Below are positions 36,334 through 47,319 of a stretch of DNA of 64,000 nt, piece after piece. The DNA is taken from NCBI GenBank assembly GCA_025738555.1, contig JAOVFP010000002.1:310001-374000 (forward strand), read 5' to 3'. This stretch comes from Cyathus striatus (taxonomy: Eukaryota; Basidiomycota; Agaricomycetes; Agaricales; Nidulariaceae). Both the position numbers and the translations under genes were made by a program. The notes under the pieces were generated by a model that saw nothing but the letters and a program-made list of their open reading frames with translations, did not search any database and had not been told where the DNA came from. Positions within the stretch are counted from its first letter, which is position 1. Each line of letters opens with the position of its first letter.

Positions 36334-36670
36334 TGTATTCTAGATATTTTCCCTGGACTTCAAATGATTAGTTTAGGTATACAAGTGAATTCATCCCCTT
36401 TTGACTGAAATCACCTTTGGTATTCTGCTGATATTCACTCAGACTCACACCTCCTTGACTATTAGTAAGAGTATGTAGCAACCCATATAGTTGCATAGAT
36501 ATCATTCTCTAGTAACTTTACTTGCCCTTTCAATACAATTGTCTTTGTTCCTATTCTTACAATGTTGTATCATCATACTAAATTATCTAAATAAAAATCT
36601 ACTAAAAGTAAGTCTTATTGTCATACAAAACCAAATGTCTTACTGGTTAAGATATGTGGTGAATAACCTT
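36334..36670. other. Spacer, no gene seen
   Basis: A short AT-rich interval between the solo LTR and the TPR gene remnant. It contains no supported frame or repeat. Confidence 0.5.
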
Positions 36671-36672
36671 GT

Positions 36673-38053
36673 TCATATGTTGAGATTATCTTTGCCCTGT
36701 GCATTCTCCTGAATTTTGGTTCTCATCTCCAGCTCCTGACATTCTAGCATTTCAGTTTCCTTTAATCTTCCAAGACTTGAAAATGTATCTGGGTGCTCTT
36801 TTCCCAGAATTCTGGTCCTCATTTCTAGCACCTGAATTTCCAACATTTCAGCCTCCACAGATTTCCCAATATTGCTCTGTGTCTGTGCCAGGTTACCCAT
36901 ACTTGTCAGTGTATCTGGGTGTTCTTTTCCCAGAATTCTTGTTCTCATCTCCAGCACCTGAATTTCTAGAATTTCAGCCTCCATAAATTTCCCAAGATTT
37001 CTCTGAATCACTGCCAGATTAGCCATACTTGACAGCGCATCTGGGTGCTCTTTCCCCAGAATTCTGGTACTCATTTCTAGCACCTGAATTTCAAGAATTT
37101 CAGCCTTCATAAATTTCCCAAGATTTCTCTGAGTCACTGCCAGATTAGCCATACTTGTCAGTATATCTGGGTGCTGTTTTCTCAGAATTCTGGTATTCAT
37201 CTCCAGCACTTGAGGTTCCATACTTTCAGATATAACTTTATTTTCCTGTAATATTCTTTGTCTTAAATTCAGTTCTAAGTAGTATTTTCCATTGCTTCTT
37301 AGTACGTCTGCATAAATTTGAAATATATCATGATAATATGCCATATCATCAACATTTTCTTCCAATAAATTTTTAACAATATGGGGCTGAATAGAATTTT
37401 GATAGATATACTCAATGGAATCATCCTTGTATGTAACTGAGCTCAGTAATATTCCTCTTGTAAGCCAATTCCATTTATCTCCATCTTTCAACAGCAGTCA
37501 ATCTTTACACCATGATTGCACTAAGGGATGCAATCCAAACTTTTCCCCATCAATAGTTCTTTTAATCAATGAAAATGACAATAGAATTGATACACTTTCT
37601 CTATATTGTATCTCATTCCAATTACCAGATTTATCAAAGTTGAGCAGGGCTGTGTCCATAGATGGAAGAAAAACAGCATGTTCACAATTTCTATAATGCT
37701 CCACATGATCTGAGTAATATTTTGCAGCTCTTTCAAATATATCATCTGAAATATTTTCATGATGTAGAAAAGCACATATATTTATCATTGCTATAGCATA
37801 TTTGGCCACCATTGCATTCTCTTCAACTTCATCATTATTTGTCATTTCTAATATTTTTTCAAATGATATTTCCCATGTTCCATATACAGTCTTATTATAC
37901 TTGGAAGCCCCCCTGAACTTTCGGTTGATCATTAATTTTGATCTATGCTTATCATATATTGACATATATTTATTAATACTGCAGTTTCCAGCACTTATAT
38001 ATGCCCCAGCTTGATCAATAGCCAATGGAAGATAATATAATTCTTTGCAGATA
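36673..38053 (-). pseudogene. NB-ARC/TPR (NLR-like) protein, N-terminally truncated
   Basis: The frame enters at YYLPLAIDQAGAYISAG, the GLPLA-type motif near the end of NB-ARC domains. It continues through a winged-helix-like region (GTWEISFEKI, LLSFSLIKRTIDGEKFGLHP). A TGA at 37500-37498 follows LVQSWCKD, where Arg would be natural. The same frame then encodes about four 42-residue TPR units with LGKEHPDTLTSMANLA-type cores (kinesin-light-chain-like TPR), ending NAQGKDNLNI. The P-loop half is missing; a MITE begins at 38119, just upstream. Such STAND proteins act as fungal NLR-like receptors, for example in self/non-self recognition. This copy is a truncated pseudogene. Confidence 0.8.
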
Positions 38054-38118
38054 TCTGATCAATCGATGAAATGCAAAAGTTCTAAACACTGCGCCCGCGC
38101 CGGACCGAACAGGACATA

Positions 38119-38892
38119 CTGTACTATTATGACCAATTGTTCAGTGACGCATAACGGTACCTGCGTGAACTAAACAATTTTTTGATTTGTGACGCATCAC
38201 AAGCTAATTTGAACAAAGGTTCAGCTGAAATAAAATAGGCCTTTTTTTTAAAAAAATTCTCGAACAGTTCAAGGTGATAGTACATGTAAATTATGTGAAA
38301 TAAGTAGTCTAATGCTCTTCCAATGATTTAGATGAATGCATTGTATTTTTATATTTTTTTCTCTCACCATGCCTCAAAGTCAGAGTTGCATCTGTTGGTG
38401 TGTCTTCTGCCACCTCGATAGTAGCACTCTCTGCATCCATTTTCAGTTTGGCATTGCTTGCTGAAATCCAGAATCCAATGCAAATAGATCATTTGGCACC
38501 AGTGTGCTATCCTTCAATTGCGTACCCAGAGATTCCATGATGAATCTGTGTATAACTAACTTAGAAAATACGTAATGTTGTGAAATATGCATTAGTAATG
38601 TATCTCACCTTAGATATTGCAAATGTGAATTCTTGGGAGCTACTTTATTGAATGCTATGGTATTTAAATGTTAATTCCATTGCTTAGACCACCATCAAGA
38701 CTTTCTAAATAAGTTATTATGAGACAATACATCATTGTTCTCCTTCTTGGGCTACTTATAATGCATTGCCCCATTGTCCCAGTACTTCAGCATGCCCTTA
38801 TATGTTTGAACAAATTTGGCTAATGTCACGCACCAAATCTAAACTTCAGTGTCACGCTAAAAAATCATGAACATTCGGTCGTAATGGTACAG
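38119..38892. mobile_element. MITE (774 bp) with CTGTACTATTATGACC TIRs
   Basis: CTGTACTATTATGACCAATT followed by GTTCAGTGACGC on the left is matched by the inverse AACATTCGGTCGTAATGGTA then CAG on the right. TA flanks both ends (38117-38118 and 38893-38894). It is related to the 17.2-kb element and longer. No recognisable transposase inside. Confidence 0.75.
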
Positions 38893-38899
38893 TATTCAA

Positions 38900-39329
38900 A
38901 CTGTTCCCTGGTCGGATAATGCCGAACTAAAACCGAAGCGTTTCCGGTTGCAACATTCACGTCGACGTCAAGGACCAAGGCACCCTTCTCAAGCTACATC
39001 GTTATCAACGTCAACACCTTCCCTCTTTCCTACGAGCCCTTCACGAACAGCCTTCTCGAGTGTTCTGTGAGCCGTCTCGAGCTCGAGACTCGACCTGGAT
39101 TCGCCCACCAGAACTTCAAACAATACGTGTCATGGAGATTATAGTGCATAAGAGGGCTGGGTTCCATGGTACGCAATTAAGCTGTCTCGCCATGTCCATT
39201 GCTATTCAATGCTAACCCGCTTGCATGCTTTACAGATCCGTTCCATCCACAATCAAGTCCTTACTGACCCACTGTCACGTACTAGAGGTAAGGCGTACGA
39301 CTCTTCACGGTTCTCAGTGAGGCCTACAC
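38900..39329. other. CpG-rich segment, possible exon remnant
   Basis: CpG is far more frequent here than in most of the window. A potential intron (GTACGC...TTTACAG, about 39158-39236) separates two open stretches, but I cannot identify a protein. The right end (TTCTCAGTGAGGCCTACACG) belongs to the repeat also present at 41697-41760. Confidence 0.4.
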
Positions 39330-39334
39330 GACGT

Positions 39335-40135
39335 TGTTATGGATATTCAACTATTCCTAGAAGCTAGCATATTTACTCACCCTTTCCACTTATTTCTCTT
39401 CTTCTCTCCTTATTCTGTATCTCGTCACTTCATTACTTCGCGGCTGTGCCGCTTGCTTAAATCCGTTATGATCACATCGTTAATACCCTGAGAGGAAGAA
39501 GTATTAATTAGGAAAGTCCGAGATCACCAAGCATGATCAGCTCTGGACTCGCGTAGATGGACTTTGAAGTATCTACAACATTACTGGACCATTGAGAACG
39601 TTCCAGCAACGATAGTAGAATACTCAGAGAATGTACTTTAGATATCTACAACAGTAAAGAAGTATTTAGAACACTTTGGAAACAGTAGTACAGAAAGGTA
39701 TATAAATGTCAGTAGATAGGTACATTAAATCAATCCTTTTTCAACCTCTTTAACAGCGTGACTGTAAGAACCAGACTCGACTTAAGGCTAAGCGCTAAGT
39801 CTCGTACTGTTGCTAAAAAGGGTACATACGTATATTTACTTATCTACTCGCTACTTAAAGTACTAGACTACTGTATCTAGTATTGTCGATTGCAGAATAT
39901 CATCGGATAGTCCAATCGGCGGTAGCACATGACTTGTTCGACACTTGCTCTTGATTGACTTACGCTTCGAAGACTCAACTTATCATACACGCTACACCGA
40001 AAACACTCAATCGCAAACGTTGTATTCGACTCAGGACTAAATACAACGAGGTACGTTTCTATTTTTACGTAGGTGTACTTATTCTGTGTATTCATAGGAA
40101 TACACCAACGCTGCAATCGTTCGCAGATCACAACA
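39335..40135 (+). repeat. Solo LTR (801 bp) with GACGT target duplication
   Basis: It starts TGTTATGG and ends CACAACA, with a TATA-like GGTATATAAATG at 39698. It is flanked by GACGT at 39330-39334 and 40136-40140. The surrounding sequence matches the paralogous segment at 41697-41945, which lacks the LTR, so filled and empty sites can be compared directly. CpGs are well preserved, suggesting a fairly recent insertion. Confidence 0.88.
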
Positions 40136-40140
40136 GACGT

Positions 40141-40345
40141 ACGTCGGTTGCAGCCCTCTGCGTGGTACGTGTTTCTCTCAGACCACCTGTGCTTGGTACA
40201 GTGTTGAGGAATACGGCGATGGAAAGTGGAAGGGAGATGAGGTCCAGGGGCTAACTGTACAGAATGGAAGGAAGTCCACTGAGGACGAATCAACGTGATG
40301 AAATGTGGAGGAGTAAGATGGACGTACAGTGTTGCTGTTTCGACC
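40141..40345 (-). repeat. Retroelement pol-tail repeat, copy A
   Basis: GACCACCTGTGCTTGGTACA, GGAAGGGAGATGAGG and ATGGAAGGAA phrases match 41760-41945 in order. On the minus strand it reads SSTLYQAQVVLRE, comparable to the tail after RNase H in the other copies. It is interrupted by the solo LTR on its left side. Confidence 0.6.
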
Positions 40346-40917
40346 CAGCCCTGACCGACCCGATACCAGTAAATTCCTACACTCGAGCCCTGACCGCTGG
40401 GATTATGTCCCTTGCAAAGGATGTCTCCGCGTACAGCATAGATCTGATGAAGGCAAGTGTATACGAAGAGCTCCCAAGTCCAGCTCCATATCGTATCTCA
40501 GATACGTGTCGTTGTGCTCATTCGAGCTTGATGACGTGGCAACTTGCAAGCTAAGGATGATAGGGTTTACCAGCAGGTTGATGCTGGGAAAACTAGAGCT
40601 TGGTGTTCTCGCCCTTTTCGTAGCATCGGATGCACAGCCGGTAGTCGGTACGATAGGGCGATAAACACAGAGGAGGAGACGCAAGTGAGCCCCGATGCCA
40701 GCTCGATGAGGTGGAGAAACATGGATGGGGTTCAAGGGACCTGCGTCCAGCTGTCAACCGCATGAGCAGGATGAATGCGTACACAAAAGTGGGCGTACAG
40801 AAGCACCCCACTCGCTCACTCACTAGTCCTCAACTAGATCCATCATGCACTAATTCCCGAAGCCAGTTTGTATGACGATAGACGCAGCATGTACGAGAGT
40901 TAAGGTGTACGGTACGC
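40346..40917. other. CpG-rich repeat segment, partly inverted at 44.5 kb
   Basis: 40700-40860 (ATGAGGTGGAGAAACATGGA, GAGCAGGATGAATGCGTA) is found in inverse at about 44510-44660. The 40345-40400 portion (TGACCGACCCGATAC) is matched near 44345. Open frames overlap on both strands but none is supported. Confidence 0.5.
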
Positions 40918-41603
40918 TGTAGAGCAGGCGTTCGGCCTGCACTATGAAACGAACGATTCTACAAGTTCTGTGAACGCGTATAGTCACGTGACGTGTTCAC
41001 GTCATCAAGCTTGAAACAGCGCGTCTACGCTATCGTCTCTGCCACCTCAACACGCTCCCCGACGCTCTCCGCCTCCACCCCCTTCGCCACAATGCTAACC
41101 ATATATTCAACACCAAGACCACCACAGGAATGTTTACAACACAGACTCAAGTAACCGAGAGACCGCTCAACAGCGGCACCTTAAAACCTAATCATCTCCA
41201 TATCGACATTTCAACACATTCTCTCTCTCCCCTTATCCTTTAATTCATTCTCTACATTCTATTCCAAACAGACTCGTGTTTCAGCTCCTTGGAACAATTA
41301 TTCAATTCATATCTTATCCTTGGCCTTACTTATACTCAGTTCGGTCTTTTTAGGTATATTCTTTCTTTCTTTTCTATATAAACTGTACATCTAGGTATAT
41401 CGAAATTCAGTGAAGTTTACCATCTCGAGCTCTCGTCTAAACGTCTCAAACTCGTTCTCTGTCGCTGTCTACAACGTTCTACAACGTTCTATTCGTTTCA
41501 ACTCGTCGAAACGAACTTCATTCAACCACTCTCGTCTCAGAACTTCAACTCGAAGTTCTCTTTGTTTTTGCGTCGTTATTTCTCTCACATACATCGCTAA
41601 CTA
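40918..41603 (-). repeat. LTR-like terminal repeat, copy 2 (minus strand)
   Basis: Read on the minus strand it begins TAGTTAGCGATGTATGTGAG just after a purine tract (GGTGATGGGATAAGG). It shares AGAACTTCGAGTTGAAGTTC with the 12.1-kb copy and ends GCAGGCCGAACGCCTGCTCT then ACA. The end is palindromic, and the 5' boundary is approximate. Confidence 0.6.
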
Positions 41604-41960
41604 CCTTATCCCATCACCTTAGAACCCTTACGCTGGACGGACGCGTCAGCGACTCGCATTTCTTTGCGTAGGACCTTCAAACACAAGTTCACCTCTTCAA
41701 CGCCCCTTCACAGTTCGCAGTGAGGACTGCACGACGCGCGCTAGCTGCTCCCTTCGAAATGGTACGTGTTCCTCTAAGACCACCTGTGCTTGGTACGGCG
41801 TTGAAGGATAAGACGGTGGAAGGTGGAAGGGAGGTGAGGCCAACATGGCTAACTGAACGTATGGAAGGAAATCTACTACGAGGATGAGCCAATGTAACGA
41901 GATGTGAAGAGGGACGTACGGTGTCGAAGACATCAGGAAAAATCTAAGTTGCCAAATTAA
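41604..41960 (-). pseudogene. Pol C-terminal tail of the DIRS-type-RT element, copy 2
   Basis: Minus-strand text SYPSTPYQAQVVLEEHVPF and RREQLARVVQSSLRTVKGR precedes the LTR-like repeat. The last ~60 bases before the LTR match the 12.0-kb copy (CAAAGAAATGCGAG, GTCCAGCGTAAGGGTTC versus ATCCAGCATTAAGGTCC). This shows the pol-tail/LTR junction is a conserved part of one element family. Confidence 0.55.
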
Positions 41961-42299
41961 CAAAATTACTTCGAAATTACTGTAATATTACCTGAGATAT
42001 GCCAATATTAGAGAAATTAGTTCAGATAAGTGACATTAGCCAAATTACTTAACCCCCTCCCTTATTTGTCACTTATTTGAAATAATATGGACAAGCTTAG
42101 GGAGGTATTAACACATATTAGCTCCTAATATTTTAATCTTAGATACATGTTATTTCACATTAATGATTAGGCTGAAACTTGCTCAGTTTAAATAGTGCAA
42201 TGTAAGATTATTATTGTATTGGAGAAGTAAAACATACATAACATAGTCTAATTATAACACAACAACAATAAGGACATTATATGATATCCCTCTCTACAA

Positions 42300-42780
42300 C
42301 TAGCAGCACCTCTCACTCAATATAACAGCATGATAAGCATATACTTCAAAGGCAGGATGCACTAGAGCAAGAGTGCAAGGGCAAGATAACAACAAAAAGA
42401 CGAACACAAGAGCAGGGGCGAGAGAACAAGAGTATGGGTGAGGGCTCGAGTGCGAGCACAAGCACGAAGGCAAGAGAACAACGAGAAGGGTAAGAGGACA
42501 GGTGTGAGGGCAAGAGAGAAAGAGGAGGCACAAGAGCGAGACAGGGAAAGGACAAGGTAGACGAAGGGTGCAAGAGCAAGAGGTTCAGATGTTGAGTGCG
42601 AGATGATGAACACAATTGCAAGTGTGAGAGCAGAAGGGTGACGGAGCAAGGAAACAAGATGAGTGCGAGTGCGAGTGCAGTAACGATAATGGAAGGACTT
42701 ACACTTGACAAAACACGAGTCAAGATACACCCAAACCCCAGAGGTGCAAAGTCCTAGCACAAAGGACACAAGGCTTGAGG
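42300..42780. repeat. Purine-rich low-complexity tract
   Basis: Iterations of GAGCAAGAG, GGGCAAGA and GTGCGAG run on one strand. Long open frames on the minus strand are Leu/Ser-rich translations of it and are not genes. Confidence 0.6.
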
Positions 42781-43322
42781 AAGCTAGGAAGATGTCTTGA
42801 GGGAGCCAGGACAGGAGAGCAACTCAGATAGCAAAAGAACGGCAGAAAGGAAGGGGTGGAAGGTGAGAGGGGGAAGCGAGGGAAAACTTGAAGAAAGTCG
42901 AACGAGTTGAAAGAGTTGAATGTGTCGTGTCAGTGACGTGGAATGAGTCATGTGATAATTACATCAGCTTCCCAATGATCTGATTGGCTGGCAACTTTTC
43001 GGCTAAACATCAATGGCAGCTGTCGCATTAGCAGCTCCGGCTATTTAAATCCCTTGCAACTTACAATCTCATTTCGAGCTTTGCAATTTCATTTTTCATT
43101 ACAAGTAGGCTTACATAGATTGATAACTTATTGATTATTGTAACTTTTTAAGCAATTTGTAAGTGTATTTTTATGTGTTGAAACGAAGTTGAAACCATTA
43201 GAATTATATATGAGTTATGATGTTGTAAAGGTGAAAGTTGCCTTAGGCCTCCACAAAGAAATGTAAGAGCGAGTCGGTTGAAGGACCGTTCAACCTGTGG
43301 CGTTCTAAGGTGCAAGAAGAAG

Positions 43323-43995
43323 TCATTAGTGTAACGGCGAGTCGTTTGGGAACGTAACAATGATAAGGAGTCCAGGAATGAGTCCTGAGTACGTTCCAAG
43401 AGCGTTGGAGAGCGATTTACGATGAGGAAACGGGTTCTGAGACGGTGAAAGGCTGAAGACGAGTATATTTGAATAGAATATGAAAGAGACGATCGATTTA
43501 ATCTGAAGTTGAGTGGGGGATAAATTCACTGGGGGGTAAATAGGGTAGATACAGGCTATTTAAAGAGAAAGATCGAGTATACTACTTAACAAGGTATAGT
43601 TCTACCACGTAAATTGGGGAATGTCGGACCGTATGATAGATATAAGTTTTTGAGAGACACGGAGCTGTGGTTCGAGCTGAGAAAATAAATTTTCAGAGAG
43701 ATTTTGGGGTGGGGAGGCTCGGTTGTTGCGGGAGTGCCAGATTTGGTATGATGTCGGGGTTTCTTGCACTACTTTAGTGTGGGATAAACAATAGCTTCTT
43801 CCTTGTGCGTAATTGGGGGTTTTGGCGGTGGCAGACAGCGAGGGGGTTGAGTGAAGCGGTGAAGAGAACGATAAGAAAGACGTGTTATGCGCGAGCCGTA
43901 GTTTGATGCGTCGGTTACATAGTGGTCACGTGACTTGACCGTTGTACTTCGAGAAAAGTCAAGTTTTGTAGTGCAGGCGGAACGCCTGCTCTACA
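43323..43995 (+). repeat. LTR-like terminal repeat, copy 3
   Basis: It follows TTCTAAGGTGCAAGAAGAAG and begins TCATTAGTG, the position-equivalent of TGTTAGTG in copy 1. It has GGTAGATACAGGCTATTTAA near 43540, comparable to GGTAGATACACTGTTTATAT in copy 1. It ends TGTAGTGCAGGCGGAACGCC then TGCTCTACA, a 29-bp near-perfect palindrome. CpGs are well preserved. Confidence 0.6.
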
Positions 43996-44326
43996 ATGTG
44001 TATGCAATACTTACAAAACTCAAGTAGATACATGCTATGTACAACTCAGATATAGTAAAAATCAAAATAAGTACTGAATTCAACTGCTCTAAACAGGTTT
44101 GAATAAAATGTATACACATTACTTGTTGATTGCATGTACTGAAATAAATGATATTTAGTTATTACTAGTTGCAATTAGTTACTGCTGGTAACTTGTTTTA
44201 ACTTATTAAAGCTTACTTGCACCATATCAGTGAATATAAGGCCATATAAGCAAAGATTAGAGGTAATTAGGTAATGGGTACCCCTTATTATACTAATCTC
44301 GCTAATTTGGCACCTGAGGTTTTTGC

Positions 44327-44660
44327 TGATGGAGTTGACCTAAACGTAACCGACCCGATACAAGAACCCCACACCCGAGCCTAATGAACAACCGTCGACG
44401 ATAGGATTCTCCATAACGTGCCTAAAACTGCCATTAACCGGCTGCTGGGACGCTGGGGCCTCGAACATTTGTGCATGATGGAATTGAGTTGAGGACGTGA
44501 CTCAGGAATGAGTGGTATTGAAGCTGAAGTTGTAATTTTACGTCCACTTCCCCTCTACGCATTCATCCTGCCCATGTTGTTGACAGCTAAACGCAGGTGC
44601 TCCCTGAATTCCCCATCTATGTTTCTCCACCTCATGTGATTCAGACACTTATCTCAACTG
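44327..44660. repeat. CpG-rich repeat, inverse of 40.7-40.9 kb
   Basis: It contains the inverse of 40700-40860 (CACCTCATG, TTGACAGCTAAACGCAGGTG) and a forward match to 40350 (GTAACCGACCCGATAC). It is part of the nested element cluster. Confidence 0.5.
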
Positions 44661-45026
44661 ATAGCCTTTCCTTTCAACCAAACTACTACCGGCAGTGGTA
44701 ACTGATATTTCAATGAAACTCCATCTCCTTTCCCTTGCTGTGCTTCATAATTACGAACTAAATTTGCAGCTCTTTTGGTCATTCATCTGAATTTGGATCA
44801 CTCGGTCCCACTACCAAATCTTTATCAGAACAGTTTAGGCATTGTTATTTTAATCCTGCATGCACTTACCTTATGATATCTGCCCGCAGGACAATCTCTT
44901 TCGCGAACCTTGATCATCCCTTTCTGTTTCTCATTGTAATATTCAGTTTTATCCGCATTTTAACACCGTCCGCCTGATTCATCATAGGAAAGATGTTTCA
45001 AGCAGCTTCTAACTTCGTTATTCAAA

Positions 45027-45470
45027 GTGGAATTTTCGTCGAGAACGCAAAGTTCTGTAGGGGATTTTTCTTTCTTTTATATGATGCACAATTACTATAC
45101 ACATTCCCTATTTCTTGTAGATGCGAGGAGGATACATTCTAAGCCCTCACGCATGAACCAAACTACAAGGTCAGCCAGCAAACTTTGCCCTGAAACCTCG
45201 CTTATTTCAAACGTAAACACATGTTATTATCGTTATGATATTGGTTCTAACACCTGCGCGTAGTGCCATGAGATCAGGAGAGGAAATATAAGAGTACTTG
45301 AGAAGATAGAAGGATCTGACCAGCTAGATAAAGCCTGCGTTGATTATGTAACAGAAGTTGAGGTTTCAGGGGTTAAGCAAAGAAGGGTAGCTCGAGTCTA
45401 CCATGGACGGAATGCATATAGTGTGGGTTGTTTGGTACTTCATGTGACTATGACATTGGACTGATATACT
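45027..45470 (+). CDS. Unknown coding-like segment with internal TAG
   Basis: A single frame runs from 45027 to about 45470, broken only by TAG at 45261-45263. It includes SKPSRMNQTTRSASKLCPET and later LEKIEGSDQLDKACVDYVTE, VSGVKQRRVARVYHGRNAYS. A possible intron acceptor (TTTCTTGTAG) lies at 45120. Composition is protein-like but no family was recognised. The right end is close to the start of a fold-back element at 45500. Confidence 0.35.
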
Positions 45471-45499
45471 TATTGTTTCAGAGCGATTTAAAGCAAAAC

Positions 45500-47315
45500 T
45501 TGATTTTTTTGGGCAGCAAGAAAATTCCGGGCACGCACAAAAGTGAGCATGAGTTGAGTGTGAAAATTCGACCCTGTGCGTGAATATTTTATATGTGAGC
45601 ATGAATAATCCTTATATGAGCATGAGCAAACTGGCTGTCTTATATCAACTACATACTGAATACTTGGCATAGTAAAGCATGTTTTTAATACAATTTGGTA
45701 TATACTAAGCACTGTAATGTAATAATTGAAGAACACCAGTGGGTTTTTTATATATATCATTGTTATTGTCTTCTTTATAAGTGTATCTTGATTTAAAAGG
45801 TATACCAATGATCCAGAGTGTTTAGATATGACTTAGAGTGTATATAAATGATTCAGAGAGTGTACAAATGATATACAAGTTGAAAAAATGACTCAGAGAG
45901 TGTAGCAGTAATTCAGAATAACAGTTAGAAATTTATAGAGCTAGAGAATGGTATATATTGAACAGTAGAAACAGGGGAAGTTTATAATGAAGCAGGGGGC
46001 TCAGAAAATTACAGGAAGCTTTACAATGAAGCAGGACAATTCAGAACCAGGCAGGGGGATTCACAGTGAAGCAGAGACCTTGGGAGATTTAAAATAAAGA
46101 ATGGGGCTTACAGCGAAGTAGGGAACTTCAGAACAAGGAAGGGGGCTTAATAATGAAGCAGGGAGCAATACAGGATAGATTACTACCTATCACACATATT
46201 TGCATAGTATAACTGCATGTCAGTATTATATTTACACTCATGCTCAATGCCCTTTGATTTGAGCATAAGCATGATAGGTATTCTATCACATTTATAATAC
46301 TTATTTACACTTGCACTCAATGTCCTTTAACTTGAGTGTGAGTGTGATTGGTATTCCTACTCATGCTCACAAATATTACACTTGTATTTAACTTGAGCAT
46401 GAGTGTGATTGGTATTCTTACTCATGCTCACAAATATTACACTTGTATTTAACTTGAGCATGAGTGTGATTGGTATTCTTACTCACACTCACAAATATTA
46501 CACTTGTATTTAACTTGAGTGTGAGCATGATTGGTATTCCTATTCATGCTCACAAATATTACACTCACACTCAATGTCCTTTAACTTGAGCATGAGTATA
46601 ATTGGTATTCCTATTCATGCTCACAAGTATTACACTCACACTCAATGTCTGAGTGTGATTGGTATTCCTATTCATGCTCACAAATATTACACTCACACTC
46701 AATGTCCTTTAACTTGAGCATGAGCATAATTGGTATTCCTATTCATGCTCACAAATATTACACTTGCAACTTACTTTTTCTCCCACATGTAAGTGAAGCC
46801 AAAATATAAATGTAACATATAATTTTTTGTGAGTGTGAAGTAAAAACTTTGAGCATGAGCTGACAGACCTTGAGCATGAGTTGATGACCTTGAGTGTGAA
46901 AACTTAGACCCTGTGCATGAATGTATGGACCCTGTGCATGAGATGTTGACCCTGAGTGTGAAGTAAAATCTTGAGTGTGATGTGTGCATGCATGCTCAAT
47001 CCACACTCACACCTTGAGCATGAACATGAGCATGAAATATAAATATTATTCTTCAAGATTTGACTTCATATCTTGATTAGAAACATCACTCACACCCACA
47101 ATATGACACAGCCATACAACATTAGTATGTACATTTGATTTACATTCTTTTTGACTCACAAATGGGCCATTTAGAACTAAAATAAATACCTTGATCATGA
47201 CACACTCAATCACACTCACTTTTGTGCATGAAAATTTGGCCTTGAGCATAGCATGCTCAATCATGCTCACTTTTGTGCATGCCCAGAATTTTCTATGTGC
47301 CTGATTTTTTTTCAA
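45500..47315. mobile_element. Second fold-back-like element with minisatellite interior
   Basis: The left TGATTTTTTTGGGCAGCAAG, AAAATTCCGGGCACGCAC, AAAAGTGAGCATGA order is matched in inverse at the right (TCATGCTCACTTTTGTGCAT, GCCCAGAATTTTCT, GTGCCTGATTTTTTTTCAA). The interior is rich in GAGCATGAG/CTCATGCTC words and contains a 61-75-bp minisatellite. No reading frame is supported and no clear target duplication was found. Confidence 0.65.
46190..46770 (+). repeat. Minisatellite, unit 61-75 bp
   Basis: TGCTCACAAATATTACAC recurs at 46363, 46424, about 46486 and beyond. Each is followed by TTGAGCATGAGTGTGATTGG. Variants exchange GAGCATGAG and GAGTGTGAG, i.e. CA/TG versus an inferred CG ancestor. 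About eight units. Confidence 0.75.
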
Positions 47316-47319
47316 GGCT

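Noticed and set aside
36699..36986. Plus-strand 95-residue periodic frame
   Set aside because: Its periodicity is the antisense of the 42-residue TPR repeats on the minus strand.
40264..40823. Several overlapping frames of 70-110 residues on both strands
   Set aside because: The segment is CpG-rich with few stops in any phase. No motif, and the sequence is a repeat found again in inverse at 44.5 kb.
42300..42769. Minus-strand frames of up to 135 residues
   Set aside because: Low-complexity purine tract translated as Leu/Ser/Cys; several phases are open at once.
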